Origin: Adenophora triphylla var. japonica
Taxonomy: Eukaryota > Streptophyta > Magnoliopsida > Asterales > Campanulaceae
Reading direction: 5' to 3'
Length of the DNA: 64,000 nt
Assembly: GCA_022495995.1 (NCBI GenBank)
Contig: JAFEMH010000979.1
Span: 124,001-188,000, forward strand
Below are positions 45,304 to 58,236 of this stretch, piece after piece; position 1 is the stretch's first letter, and every line of letters starts with the position of its first letter. The notes under the pieces are model-generated. The model searched no databases, was not told where the DNA came from, and saw nothing but the letters and a program-made list of their open reading frames with translations. The translations under genes and the position numbers were made by a program.

Positions 45304-46800
45304 ATGTCTCAAATTCTAAAAAATGCCGGTCATTTAACCATAGAGGAGGAAAACCAAGCCGAACCCTCCAATAACAATAGGGAAAGGCAAACCAACTCTC
45401 GTCTTCAATGTAATGGGGCCCATTCTCACCTCAAAATCCCCACTCAACGAGTTCTCCACCGGTTAACCGAGGAAGCCCGTGCCGAGAAAGCTCAAGCCCT
45501 ACTAAACACTAGCCCAAAAACTCCCCAAGCTCGCATAAAAAACACCAATCTGACCACCCCACTTTCCCAGACGCATCCCGAGAAGGAAGGAAATCCTAGC
45601 CTCCAAATCCAAACTGTCGCGGAAGCCGTACGGCCATCAACGACGCAGGAGATGGAAATATTTGAAATAGAGGCCAATGGAGGGCTACAGTTCCTCAAGG
45701 GTCACAAAGGTTCTCCCAACGAGCTCCCGCACACTCGCTTGCTAGTCAAGCCGCTGGGCAAACCGGGTTGACCCAGCCCTTGAGCGCGGACAGCCGGCCA
45801 GACGGAGCGTGGTGCATGTAGATGATAGCGAGGAAATGGGGGAAGAGGCACAGTCAAATCACCGTGCGAAGTCCAAAGCCGCACCCTTGGCTCCGGCCAT
45901 GAGAAGGCCGTGACTCCACGGGCTAAAAGCAAAAGGTTGATGATCGTAACCCCGAGTTTGTGGAATTCATGCAGAAGATGTGGGAAACCCATCGAAGGCC
46001 GCCCGAAGTGTGGCCGCACTATGGACGCCTTCGCCGATAAAATTGCGCGGCACCGATCCGTAAGGGCAAACCCCCGGATGGACACCTATGACGGATCCAA
46101 AATGCCAAAAGTCATATGGGAAGATTTGAGGGCCGATGGCTTTATTCTCCGCGGATGAGTCAGTGATGTGCAAAGCTTTGGCTGCGACCTTCACCGGCAA
46201 GGCCCTATCTTGGATGCTAGCCCTCAAGCCCCCGGTGTATCCAAATATTCGCCCGCCCGTAGTCCTCTTCCTCAATGCCTTTGCCGGAGCAGTGTGCCCG
46301 CTAGACCAAAGACAGATCTTGTCCGTGTCAAGCAGTGCACCAAATGAGCCTACAAAAGATTATATATCCGGTTCAGAAGGTGAGCGAGGAGATTGTGGAC
46401 CTGGACGAGAGCGATATCGACTATGTTTTGAAGGCGGCCTCAGTAACTCCTTCCTCAAAATGAATTTTGCCTCCAAGAAACCTAAATCAAATGAGGAAAT
46501 GTATGAAAGGGCATCGGCCATTGCCTCCGCCGAAGAGCCTGGGCCAGGCTCCGCTCCCGAAGTTTCGCGAAAAGAAAGGATAAGCCAAGTCCAGGAGACC
46601 ACCCCAGAGCCCGCTCAGCCAATAATCGTGGCAAAACAGAGGCCGGGGATCGTAAAGGCTCAAAAAGGCCGTGGCCGAAACAGCTTATACAGAGCTCACC
46701 GACCCAAGGGTGGTGATCATGAGAGCCTCGTACTTTCCTCCTCCTCCCCCATGCTTCGAAAGCCAAATGAGAGGAGTAGACTTAAATTCTCATGAGTTTC
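45304..46800 (+). pseudogene. Ty3/gypsy gag, degraded
   Basis: A polar, Gln/Pro-rich N-terminal region starts MSQILKNAGHLTIEEEN (45304-45771). Then, in shifted frames, follow the capsid-type segments NPRMDTYDGSKMPKVIWEDL (about 46070) and ALAATFTGKALSWMLALKPP (about 46165-46230), and a charged C-terminal part (46440-46790). At least two frame changes separate the pieces. Confidence 0.75.
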
Positions 46801-47189
46801 ACAACGACCACTGCACTTAACCGAGGATTGTTTCCACAAGCGAGTAATCCAAAGAAAAATTAATAACGGGGAGCTAACCAAGTGGGTTAAGGGAACCACA
46901 CGCCCCCAATAACAATGATCAAGCGGGCACGACACACCGGGGACCGACGGAAATGAAAGAGATAATAATGATGACGATTTTGGGGACTACGACATTAACT
47001 TCATTGGGGAGGAGCCTCCCACTAGTAGGCATTGTCTCTCCAAATTCGGACATTAGAGAAGGTTTTTTCCATCCCCGCCTGGCCCTGAGGAAGAGCTGGA
47101 AATTGGGTTCAAAAGGAGTGAACTTGCCTCCACCCTTTTTCATTCCACACGCCCACTCACCCTCGTAATGAGAATCAACCTGGGCAAAC

Positions 47190-50100
47190 ATAGGCCGTGT
47201 GTTGGTAGATACTGGAGCTGCCCGCGACATACTTTACTACCATACTTTGATTGGAATGAGAATGACTAAGCACATCTCACTCCATATGCGGGCATGCTCG
47301 AAGGCTTCACAAACCACGCTGTAAGGGTAAAGGGGACGATTGTGTTTGACGTAGCTATTGGAGAAAAACCCATGCAGAAGACGGCCAAGATAACTTTCAT
47401 GGTGGTCGATCTTCCTTCCCAATACAATGCCATTCTCTACAGAATCGTCAGCCGAATTGGGAATAGTTGCGTCCGTCCCCACCAAAGGGTGAAATTTAAC
47501 ACCCCGCGGGGTTGCTACCATCAAAAACCAGCCGGGAGATTCCTCTCCGAGCACTGGAGGAAAAAAGGAAAGAACAGAAAGGCCAGACATCCTGCCCGCA
47601 GATAGAGGGCAAGGACAAAATAATAGAGGGAAAAGGCGAGGACAAATCAACAAAGGGGAAAGCCCTTGCACTCCCGCCGCCACCCGTACCAATTGGCATG
47701 CTTTCTTTCCATTCCACAAAGGTGGAGCTCAAGATGAGCAGAAAATCAAAGCAGTTGGCTGCCCCTGTTGAGGGAGGATATATTGATCGAGGAATAGAGG
47801 GGGAAATTGACCGCGATATCATATATTCAATGGCAACGCTGACTGAAGCTCAGGTCAACCCCCCAACTATTGTCATTGACTCCCTGCACAATCGTGAAAT
47901 CAGCGACCTTCAACCTAACGACGAGCTCGAGGAGGTGGTAATCAATCCCCACTTCCCCGAGCAAACAAGCTAAGGTTCAATGAAATTCACAAATGAGGAA
48001 AGAAGGATACTTATTGAGTTCCTTAGAGCAAATTGCGATGTATTCGCTTGGAGGGTGGAAGATATGCAAGGCATCGCCGAGGACGTGATCCTCCATAAAA
48101 TCAACGATGACCCCTCCTTCAAAAACATTCACCAAAAATCCGAGATATTTCTCCCCTGAGAAAGAGATTGCCATCAAGGAAGAGGTGGAAAAGTTGCTAA
48201 AAGCGGGGATAATAAAGGAGATCTCCTACCCCAAGTGGGCCGGCCAATGTGGTCATGGTTAAGAAATCCAATGGCAGATGGAGGATGTGCGTTGATTTCA
48301 CCGATCTCAACAAGGCATGCCCCAAAGATTGCTTCCCTCTTCCTCGCATAGACAGATTGGTGGATTCTATAGCCGGACACAGGGTTCTAAGCTTCATTGA
48401 TGCCTACTCCGGCTACCACCGCATCCGAGATGGCTCCCGAAGATGTCCGCTCTGTAGCCTTCATTCTTTGCGGGCAAGACATACTGCTACACTATGATGC
48501 CCTTCGGGCTAAAAATGCGGGAGCCACATATCGGCGCATGGTCAATCTGGTCTTTAAAAACCAGCTAGGCGAGAAATCTAGAGGCCTACATTGACGACAT
48601 GGTCATAAAAACTAAGGAAAACTCCCTTTGAGCTCGATGTGGAGGAAACCTTCAAAAACTTGCGCCATAACAGCATGAAGCTAAACCCCCTTAAGTGCGC
48701 TTTCGGGGTCAAGGCGGGCAAGTTCCTCGGATTCATGGTCAACCAAAGAGGGATAGAGGCTAATCCAGAGAAAATCCAGGCCCTATTAGACATGAAACCT
48801 CCTGCTGCGTGAAGGATGTACAAAAACTCAATGGTCGCATCACCGCACTTGGCCGCTTCATCTCGCGGTCGGCGGAGAGATGCCTCCCCTTCTTCAAAAC
48901 TCTCAAAGGGGGAAGAGAGTCGATGAATTTACATGGAGCACCGAGTGCCATCGGGCTTTTGAAAAAGTCAAGACATACCTCGGGCGGCCACCTCTACTCG
49001 GCGGCCGGTGCCGGAGAAGAGCTTTTTCTATATTTAGCCGTTCTTGATACGCGATGCAAATGTTCTTGTGAGGGAGGAGAATAACTCCCAAAAACCAGTT
49101 TATTATGTAAGTAAGGCACCTTTGTCCGCCGTAGAAGGGCGTTATCTTAATATAGAAAAGTTAGCTTACGCCTTGCTTGTATCTGCTCGAAAATTAAGAG
49201 CCTACTTTTCGCACATCCTATAACTGTACTAAGCGAGGCCCCGCTTAGAAAGGTTTTACATAAACCGAGTCCTCGGGGAGAATGCTAGCTTGGTCTATAG
49301 AGCTCACCGAGTTCCCGGATCACCTACTCCCAGAAAGACAATCAAAGCGCAGGCCTTAGTTGATTTTGTAGTAGAATCATCATTCAAATTAGCGGACGAC
49401 GACCTCGGAAAAAGAAAGCGAGCGAGAATCGAAGATGACCCAAAAAGCCCGAGCACGTAAATTGTTCAACCAAGGGAGCGTCCGTAAGAGGTGTGGACTT
49501 TATATGTGGACGGCTCCGCGAGCAAGTTAATCGGTGGAGCGGGCATACTTCGGATTGCACCCTGCGGGAGAAATTCATGAGGGCCTTGAGGTTCAAGTTC
49601 GAGGCATCAAACAATCGAGGGCGAATATGAAGCAATCATAGCGGGCATGGAGCCGGCAAGAGACTTGGGAGTTCGAATATTGAGATCAATAGTGACTCTC
49701 GGCTCATAGTTAATCAAATTAGGGGGAGTATGATACTATCAACCCAAGACTAACTCGATCTTGTGACCTTGCAAAAACCCTCATCAAAAATTTCACTTAC
49801 TATGAGCTGAACCAAGTCATGAGAGAGGACAATGTGGAAGGTGACCTCCTCTCAAGAATAGCAGAGCAAGAAATTGGTGAGTTGGAGACAAATTGCCGGA
49901 TTGAATTCACGGAGAGACCTGCTATAGATCGAATACGTATAAAACAATATTGAGGATCAAGTAAGGGGTGGGTGGATGAAATGAAGGATTACATCGAGAA
50001 GCAAACCCTCCCCGAGAGGATCCGGTAAAAGGCTAGAGCCATCGAACGGTGTCCGCGAAATACCTGCGTCCTCGATGGGGTGCTTTTCGGCGATCATTCA

Positions 50101-51208
50101 CCAAGCCTTTACTAAGATGTGTTAAGACTCACATGGTCACCAACTTACTCTATGAGGTTCATGAAGGAGTTTGTGGCGGACATCCAGTGCTCGCACCCTC
50201 TCGGACAAGATCAAATTCCAAGGATTCTTTTGGCCCACAATGAGAAGGGATGCGCGAGGAGTATGTTAGAAAATGTGATAAGTGCCGAGATTTGCGGACA
50301 TCCCTAGACTACCATCAACAGAGCGAGACTTTGGTAGTACCATCGTGGCCGTTTGATACGTGGGGGATAGATCTTATTGGACCATTTCCAAGCTTGCTAG
50401 AGGAAGCATCAAGTATGCTTTGTGGTGGCCGTGGATTATTTTACCAAGTGGACGGAAGCAAAGGGCTTGGCCACTATTTCCGAGGATAACACTATCGGCT
50501 TTGTCCACGACCACATCTATTGTCGATTTGGGGTTCCCCGAGCAATAATTTCGGATAATGGCACCCAATTCTCCGCAAAATTCACTACCGAATGTGTGAG
50601 AATGAAGGTGCAACACCGTAAGTCCGCGATTGCCTATCCTCGTGGAAATGGTCAAGCCGAGGCCGCGAACAAGCTAGTCCTAACTGCCTTAAAGAAAAAT
50701 TTGGAAGGACGAGGAGGACGTTGGTGGGACGAGCTCCAGATCGCATTGTGGGTTGTCCGCACCACGATAAGAAATTCAACAGGGAAACTCCCTTCTCGCT
50801 CACGTATGGGTCAGAGGCAATGGCTCCGGTTGAGGTAGCCCTACCCTCGTACATGCGAGTCACATACTTCGACGAGTCTCAAAACGAGGCAAACGTAAGG
50901 TGTGACACGGACGATCTCGAAGGAAAGAGAATGCGGGCACATGAAAAAATGGTGAACTACAAACAGAAAGCGAAGAAGCACCATGATAAAAGAGTAAATA
51001 AAAGGAGTTTTTCGGTTGAGAGGCGGGTACTCGTAAGCGTAGAGGTCCAAGGGACCCAACACAGTTTCAACAAGCCGTCCCGAAATGGGAAGGTCCATAT
51101 GAGGTTACAAAGATAGTCAAAGAGGGCACCTATATGTTGCGACCAAAAGAGGGAGAAGAGCTTAAGCACTCCTGGAATAGCGACCACCTTAAGAGATACT
51201 TCTTTTGA
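47190..51208 (+). pseudogene. Ty3/gypsy pol (protease, RT, RNase H, integrase), degraded
   Basis: In order: protease VLVDTGAARDILYYHTL (about 47200); RT with VMVKKSNGRWRMCVDFTDL, NKACPKDCFPLPRID and FIDAYSGYHRI (48252-48430), and the catalytic YIDDMVIKT (about 48586); RNase H with YVDGSASKLIGGAGI (about 49503); the integrase zinc-finger end VRKCDKCRD (about 50268); the integrase core with WGIDLIGPFP, DYFTKWTEAKGLATISED, IISDNGTQFSAKFTTE and RGNGQAEAANKL (50361-50680); and a C-terminal end HLKRYFF with a stop at 51206-51208. Many single-base indels shift the frame between these motifs. Confidence 0.9.
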
Positions 51209-52345
51209 AGTCTTTGTAATTTTTTGGAAGGAGTATAGACTATATATATATAAGGGAGAAGTTATCATCATATTTTGATGCAAAAATCAATTCCCACCAG
51301 CCTCAAAAGCTAAGGTGGATGCCCGCGTGCGGATGCCAGTGAGTTCAAGAGCCAACATATGAGCTCCTACTTACTGATGCGCAAAGATCTAAGGATCCGC
51401 ATGCCTATATATGTACAAAGATCCATTACGATCCGTACTGTGATCGCGGGGAGGACTCCCTCCTGCTCGCGTGACACCACCAAGAATAAGTGGATATAGA
51501 TGAACGTAGGTACAAAGGCCATGATGCCCGTGCCTACGGACTCTAGTGGGGACAATGACCTGAAGTCCGGACCCACTAATTGCGCGAAGGACCTCGTTAG
51601 GGCCGTTACTCGCATGCCTGTATGTGACAAAGGCCTACATATAAGCCCGTTCACCAGATCGCCACGAGACCCTCACGAAAAACCTTAGGGAGTTTTGAAT
51701 AAAGGGTCAAATAAGTGAGAACCTCCAATAAGGGATACGGATGCCGGGGGTTAAAGGGCCTCTATGCTAAAATATGCTCCTACCTTTACATTGCGCGGAC
51801 AATAGCCTCACGGCCACCTTCTGCATGCCCTATGAAAGTATGCTTGCCTTGGCTACTTTTGACTTACACCACAGCTCGCAAGGCTGGGAATAAGTGTAAA
51901 TGGATGAGAGTGATCAAACTAGTTTAACAAAGCCAAATAGACAAACTGGGGTCAAGACCCCTAACTTTGCCACAAGGCTAAACAAACGCGATCATAGAAG
52001 AATAAGGCTGACTCTCACGAAAAGCCTAAGGGTTTTGAATAAAGAGTTAGGAAAACTCAAAAAATGCGGGCAGAGGGCCTACTAAGCTGCTGCCCGCAGA
52101 AGGAGAGTATAAAGTTAATTGCAAGTCAAAAACGCTGGAAAAAGTAATAGGCAAGAATGCAAGTACTGAGGTGCTCGAAAATTGCCAAACTACTCAAAAT
52201 AGCCTACGAGACAAGCAATTAAGATAAATAATAAAGGAGCCAAGTGGAAAAAATTCTTCTATTCATGTTGAGGAAATATTTACAAGGTTCCTACACTATT
52301 ACAAAAAGGGTCCTAAACTATTACAAAAAGAAAAAACAAAAAATC
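51209..52345. other. Non-coding spacer of the Tat-like element
   Basis: Between the integrase stop and the end of the antisense region. It holds imperfect direct repeats (ACGAAAA(A)CC(T)TA(A)GGGTTTTGAATAAAG at about 51674-51700 and 52017-52045, each with a following GGGCCTCTATG / GGGCCTACTAAG). No coding frame is supported. Confidence 0.5.
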
Positions 52346-55300
52346 CTATACTAAGGGAGCATTCTCCTTGGGCTCCTCGGTGGCCGCACCCCCTGTGCCC
52401 GCTTCGGAGTCCGGAGTTGGGGAAGGGAGAAGCGGTCTCCCAGTCACCTCGGTGGTAGGAGCGGCTTGTTGCTCGGCGGAGGCCGGAGCTGAGCTGGCCG
52501 CCTGGGAATAGATCTCAGTGGCCGGCCCCCTGGAAGAACTCCGAGCCGTGGCATCCCCAAGGATAAAGGGTTGTCCCCGAAGCGCAGAGCATCCAGTTCG
52601 GAGATCAGTCCGGGCGATCACTTCGGCCACGGGCAGAGAGGCCGCTGCGGAGAGATCCCACCCTCGACCTCTTCCTCGGACAAGAGAACTAGCGCATGCC
52701 CGGGCACACACTCCGTATCGGTAGCAACCGGTGAGCCAATTACGGCCCGGCTAGCTGCACGGAGAACATGCCCGTGGCCGCGAAGTTCCGGATGTGTCCG
52801 GACACCTGCCTCATCTTGGGCCAAGCACTCCGCGGTGAACGAGTCGAGTTCTTATACTCCTCTACGGCTTCCTCGCGAGCCTCGGCGGCATCCTCTCCCT
52901 CTCCGGCTCAAACTGCGTAAGGGGTAGCGGTTTCTCGGAGAGCTCATCGGCCTTAGCCTCCCGGGAGTTTGACCGACTCCTCCGCAGCTCCCGCTTTGTT
53001 GCGAGCTCTTCATTTCTTTGCTCCGGCTTGGTCTTGTGCCCGCGGAGCTCATTCCGCCGACCCTTAGCCTTTTCTAGGCTCTGCTCCCGGCTCGGTCACC
53101 CGCTCCGGAAGCCCTTCAGATCGGACTCCGGTCGCGAACTCCTTTTCCTTGGCATCCGGGAGGGAGCTCGAGTACCCACCTTCTCCTGGGCTCGCTCCGG
53201 TTCGCGGAGTTTGCCCGCTGTGTCCTTGGTGTTCTTTGTCTAGCTCGGCGGACAAGTGTCATCAAGTCTCCTGAGCCTCATGGCCTTGTTGCCCACCTCG
53301 CGAGGAAGAAGGTCGAATTAGGTGGAAATTCAAAGGCTAAGTGAGGAGCCGGAAGAAAGGTCCCTACCTCGGTAAGGGCAACCCCAATGTCCCCCATCGT
53401 GGGCGATGCGTTCTCCTTCTCGGCCACTGGTGGTAGAAGTCGAGGGCAAAGAGCCGGTTGATCGCCCCAATGCCCACAAAGAATTTTAGGCGGAGCCGGG
53501 CATACAGTCCACCCCGATAATGGCGGGCACGTCCCCACTGCTTCCTTTTCTCCCATGCCTCCTCGCGGGTGGCCAAGGAGAAATCGGATAAGCCACCGAG
53601 CGCATTGTCCCCGCGGCGGAGGAGCAAGGTAGTGGAGGTAGCGGGCAGCACTGGAGGGCTACGGCCAGGGGTATCCCCCACTTTTTGGGTCTTCGAAGAC
53701 CTCTCCTGTGCGTCGGAGTCGGCCTCTCTCGGCCTTTTCTGGATCAAGCTCCTGGTTGTGCCGGAGGCAATAGTGCGGCCGGGAGATGACGCCGGACAGC
53801 GGTGGGTGGTGGAGGACCCCGGGGAGGTGGAGGCAGTTCCCGGTTTTGAGAATGATTACGGGAGCAGGGCAGTATCCCCGGTTTTCTGCTCGCAACCGGC
53901 ACGGTCTTGTCCTTTGTGGGAACCCCTCCCATCTCATTACGCCTCTTCGGGCGGCTTCTTGGTTGGCCTTCATGTTCTTGGCCTTCAGTTGAGCAGCGTT
54001 TAGTGGAGGAGCCATCAGAAATTGTACAGGTCCGGATCTACTCTGGAGGGAAAGAAAAATGGTTAGCAAAGCAGTTCAAAAAATCAAAAGCAAAGTAAAT
54101 TGGCAAACAGTTTCATAGTGGAATCAGAGACCAATTATTTCGGGGGGATCGCACTCGGCGCCCGGCATACGTGTCCTACGGTGCGCCTCGAACCTGGTAA
54201 TGTTCGTGCACCCGCCAATCGGGGTCGCGGCGGAGGCTCTATTACTACTGCAGGGGCATGTGGGCGCCCTCCTGCGAGGAGCCACCCCGAGTAGATCGAT
54301 AGAGGCTCATCCTCCACTATGGCGCCCACGTCATATACGGGCTCATCCCCGCTCTCCAAATACTTTGGGCCGAGTATTTCTCTAGGGCGCGGCGCGCAAG
54401 TATCGGCGAGAGGAAGGGTGCAGGATAGCTACTCGCGGCCACCTTCATGGGGACTGGATTTGAGGGTTTTGAGAAGGGCCATCCAAACCTAGACTCACGA
54501 CCAAGATGTCCCTCTGGTTCCATTGGTCAAATTTATTTGAGGGAGGAGAGAAGGTTCGGGTAGAATAATTCCTAGCCTTCAAACTCAAAATATTGCGGTG
54601 ATGCGGTTCTCGTAGTAAGCATAAAGCCCGGCCAGGGTAGGTTCATAGCCTTGGAATCTCGCAGACCGCGATAAAGGAGACAATAGCCCGGATGGCATTG
54701 GGAGTCAGGTGCATGGGCAGGCAGGAGTTGAACTCCAGAAAGAAATAGAAGAAGGGATCCAGGGGCAGCCTCAATCCGTTCTCAAACTGGGCTCCATAAA
54801 AAATGCAGGCGTTATTGTCCTCGCGACATCGCCTACCGTCTCTCGGCCGCAGCTTTGTCCTTGTCCTTCGCATGAATATGTCCTAAGGGGCGGACACGGT
54901 AGGCGTTGCGGTCCACATTATACACTTCGTATATGTCCTCCTCCCAATCAATGGTGGCCACCTCCTTGGCCTTCTTACGGCCACGGCCAGGATTCACCTC
55001 CCTAGCTGGCCTCTTGCCTTTGTTTCGGGCAGGGGCCACAATCACTTCCTCCTCCTCCTGAGTCAGAGCTCTCGAAGGCATCCACTATATTGGTGGTCTC
55101 AGCGGCCTTCTTGGAGGTCCCCGCTACCCTCCTATCCCCCTCTCCTTGGTCATCTTCTTCGGTCTCCGAGCTCGAGGAGCCAAAGAGACCGGTGGGGTCA
55201 CCACGGGCAGGGGCCATCTCCGATTCAACCTCACCGGATTCAGTAGTCTCAAAGTTCAGAGGCTCAAGTTCCTCGCTGCTGCTCAGCTCAATTGTCCTCG

Positions 55301-55806
55301 CCCTGGGGGCCGCGGGCACAACGGGGGGAAAGATGGTCCTTATGGGCAGAACATCTAGGGGGTCATTCAAGTTACGTGCAGGTGCCCGCGCAAAGCATTG
55401 GTTTGTTCAGATCCATCGGCTCGCACTTTTCCTGGGCCACAAACTACTTCGGGGACGCGAATCGCTCTCCTCACTAGTTCAATGGCGTTCGTAGCCGATC
55501 CTCTCTCGCGGGAAACCCGCACAAAACCCCCATCACAAAATTTCTCGCCCACGGTATCCCCCAACACCAAAACATCACCGTTCCTTTTTACCCTTTTATC
55601 CTTGGCCTCCCACAACCGGGGTGGGATAAAAGGCCCCCATTGGGATTTTTCGCGAAATACTTTGGAAGCACTCAAGGGATAATCTAAGCCACCCACGGCC
55701 TACCTTCCTAAATATCCCCCTGTCCGTTTACAAACCGCAAACAGATCCGGAGTGCTCCCATCTCCTAATTCTATGGGACGGCGGGGTCCAAACTCTCGAG
55801 TGGTCA
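52346..55806 (-). pseudogene. Antisense reading region of the Tat-like element (gypsy-type transposon domain)
   Basis: Minus-strand frames that line up over about 3.4 kb: a start near 55806 (MTTREFGPRRPIELGDGS); the piece 55696-55367; the acidic Ser/Glu-rich piece 55370-55002; a basic KRPAREVNPGRGRKKAKE piece (55081-54833); then YGAQFENGLRLPLDPFF and MHLTPNAIRAIVSFIAVCE (about 54795-54680), which match the 'putative gypsy type transposon' family (PF04195 as I recall). Further Glu/Arg-rich, coiled-coil-like parts run to a stop at 52346. Frameshifts break it. Its function is unknown; such antisense ORFs are known in Tat elements. Confidence 0.7.
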
Positions 55807-56000
55807 TTTTGTTCAGAAACCCAGAAAAGAAAAAGAAAAGCAGAAGGAGATGAAGAGGAAACACCCAATTACTTACGAGAAGAAAGATTGAATGGTGGAT
55901 TCGGAGAACGGTTGCACAAGAATTCGCAGCAAGATTTCTCTCTCAAAAGCTCTCTGAAGATTTGGAAACGGTAAAAAGGGTTTGAGGTTTAAGGGTTTGG

Positions 56001-56008
56001 TATTTATA
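56001..56008 (-). promoter_or_regulatory. TATA box for the antisense transcript
   Basis: The minus strand reads GGCCTTATAAATACC about 195 bp upstream of the antisense start near 55806, with a CT-rich leader-like stretch in between. This suggests its own promoter. Confidence 0.55.
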
Positions 56009-56410
56009 AGGCCTACCTATACGGGTTAACCCGTTAACCCGTATTAATTAGCCCACAAATCCAACCTCGGACCATGAACCGTTTCCAACGTTTGAAAATT
56101 CGAAAAATTAAATACCTTTTGCATTTATTACCCCCCTTGGATGGCTGACACGTACCCCTGACGTACCACTAACCCGTCTTTTCATCTCGCCAAGGGGCCC
56201 ACCCGTTAACCTGGGAGGCACGCCTACGCAAGGGACTACGTGTCACTCACCGGTGCCTCCCGAACGTTCCTCTCGGCCCGTAGGGCCAAGCAACAAGCAA
56301 GCAAAACGCTAATACCGGTGCTCGCGCGAGGAGCAATTGAGGCGCACCGAGCTTCTAGTAGCTCCTCGCTCCTCGGACCATAAATAATCACACTTGGAGC
56401 TAGGGGCCAT

Positions 56411-57242
56411 TGATGAGCCCGGATCTACCGGACCGGGCCCGCGCTCGGCCTAGTCCAAGGAACCGGTGACGTAGCGGTTCTAGACCGCCGGAGGGAAGAC
56501 CGCGGACAAATAGGCCCTTGTGGTCAAGACCGTGTCCTCCTCGGTTCGTCCCCGTCGAGGACCCTTGGAAATCCCGCTCGCTGGATCTCGTGCCCGCATG
56601 AGTCATGCCCGCATCAACCGTGCTCGAGTCATATATCTTTGACCGCGGGCACAATGTTGACCGCGGGCACATCTTTCTTTCCCGGTTAATGTCAAGCCTT
56701 GCGAGCAAGTTAGCTTGCGCTCTGACAGGCCACTTGCCGGCTCCCCCATCACGCATTCAATGCGGCTCGATCCGCGCCTACTATTCCATTTAATGCCATA
56801 AGCCGGCTACACGGCTCATGTCCCTTTCAGCCATGTCCCCCGGATCAATGTTCCCTCCCTGACAGGACCAATTAGCTGCGGACACGTGTAGCTGGTCAAA
56901 TACCAAAGTGCCCCCTAGGGCTGATCTCATTGCTTACCTCAACAAGCACCATGGCATTGCCTATAAATAGAAGGCCTTTACCCCCTTGGGCAAGGTAAGT
57001 TCCATATACAATAGAGTAAGCTCTTTTACTCTCTAAACCTAAACACACACTCCAAGAGGTATTCAAAGCCTTATTACTCAGTATTCTTACTCTCACACCC
57101 GAGGGCCTGAGTTGGAGTAACTTCCAACTTTGACCTTAACGGTGCTTGTTTGTGTTGTGATCTAGGTACACAAATCCACCAAATATATCCTAGCCAGATA
57201 TCCTTGAACCGCTCCTGACCCCGAAAAGCTGTGGCGTCATCA
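56411..57242 (+). repeat. 3' LTR of the Tat-like element
   Basis: 832 bp, TGATGAGCCC to GTCATCA, with many small differences from the 5' LTR, indicating an older insertion than the copia element. Confidence 0.93.
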
Positions 57243-57261
57243 AATTTCATCGTGGGTCTTT

Positions 57262-57380
57262 CGCAAACAGTCTCTCTGTACTTGAATATAGGGGCAAAGC
57301 TGCGTACATCTAACTCTCTTACCTTAACATAGGTGAGAGTCTTTGCGACAACGGGGTAATGTTGTTGTTGTTGGTATTTA
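57262..57380 (+). mobile_element. SINE-like 3' remnant with (TTG)n tail
   Basis: GGGTCTTTCGCAAACAGTCTCT, GGGGCAAAGCTGCGTACATCT and the ending GGTAATGTTGTTGTTGTTGG resemble the body and tail of TS/Au-type SINEs. The head is missing; the Tat-like element lies just upstream. Confidence 0.5.
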
Positions 57381-57579
57381 ACACAATAATTTAAACATTT
57401 GAAGTTGAGATTACTTTGATGTATTGTTGGAATGAAATTGAGTTTTGAAGGTGTCACCTCCAAGTCCAAATCTTCAGTACCCTTTTGAGTTCATGTCATA
57501 GGCTAAAAAATAAGGACAAATATGAGTCCAACTTTAAGAAAGACAACTCTTTTGACATGGCTGGAGTTGTCTTGCTATA

Positions 57580-58142
57580 TTTGCTACACTTCCTCCGGCT
57601 TAAGGTTCACACTTTTTTTAAATTACGTAAATTAAGGAAATACTCCTTCCGTTTCAATAGTAGCTTTTCATTTTGTCATTTTGGGTGTCCCGTTAATAGC
57701 TTTCACTTTCCTTTTTTGGCAAAGGAATCTTTACTATTCTCTCCACTCATTCTCTCTCCTACATTATTTTAATACTCACAACACTATTATAATTTACTAT
57801 TCCCTCCACTCATTCTCTCTCCTATTTTCAAATTACACTCACAACATTTTTACTTTCCCCTCATTTTCTTAATTTGCGTGCTACCCAAAAATTGGGCAGC
57901 TACTATTGGGACGGAGGGAGTATGTGGGAAGAAAAATATTATGAGTGTAATTTGAAAATAGGAGAGAGAATGAGTGGAGAAAATAGTAAATTTGAAAAGT
58001 GTTGTGAGTATAATAGTGAAATAGGAGAGAGAATTAGAGGGTGAAATAGTAAAGATTCTTTGCCATTTTAAAAAAGGTGAAACTTTTAACGAAACACTTA
58101 TTTTGACAAAAAGTGAAGCTTGAAATAGAATGGAGGGAATAT
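57580..58142. mobile_element. Older Stowaway-type MITE split by a younger one
   Basis: ACTTCCTCCGGCTTAAGG near 57589 and AATAGAATGGAGGGAATA near 58123 look like decayed ends. The middle is split by the complete MITE at 57643-57920, and the right half keeps the family's AGAGAGAATGAGTGGAG segment. Confidence 0.6.
57643..57920. mobile_element. Nested Stowaway-type MITE
   Basis: CTCCTTCCGTTTC and GGGACGGAGGGAG ends flanked by TA, inside the older MITE at 57580-58142. Confidence 0.85.
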
Positions 58143-58236
58143 ATAAATATATGAACCCGAAGCTGCGTCGATGAAAATTTGTTCCTTCGTTGTTGTGAGC
58201 TGTTGTCATGTCAAATCAATGGTTGCTATTAAGTTA

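Larger units (their letters stand above)
44239..57242 (+). mobile_element. Ty3/gypsy LTR retrotransposon, Tat-like, with antisense reading region
   Basis: A 13.0-kb element with LTRs at 44239-45074 and 56411-57242 and a perfect 5-bp target duplication AATTT (44234-44238, 57243-57247). The coding order gag - protease - RT - RNase H - integrase is that of Ty3/gypsy. A long region between integrase and the 3' LTR with an open antisense region is characteristic of the Tat group (Retand/Ogre relatives). Local indels scattered through the LTRs and coding parts (e.g. 56560-56720 against 44400-44560) show it is inactive. Confidence 0.9.

Noticed and set aside
44239..57242. Host genes suggested by the many GC-rich overlapping frames between 44 and 57 kb
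   Set aside because: All lie between LTRs with a matching TSD and either belong to gag-pol or the antisense region or are shadows of them.
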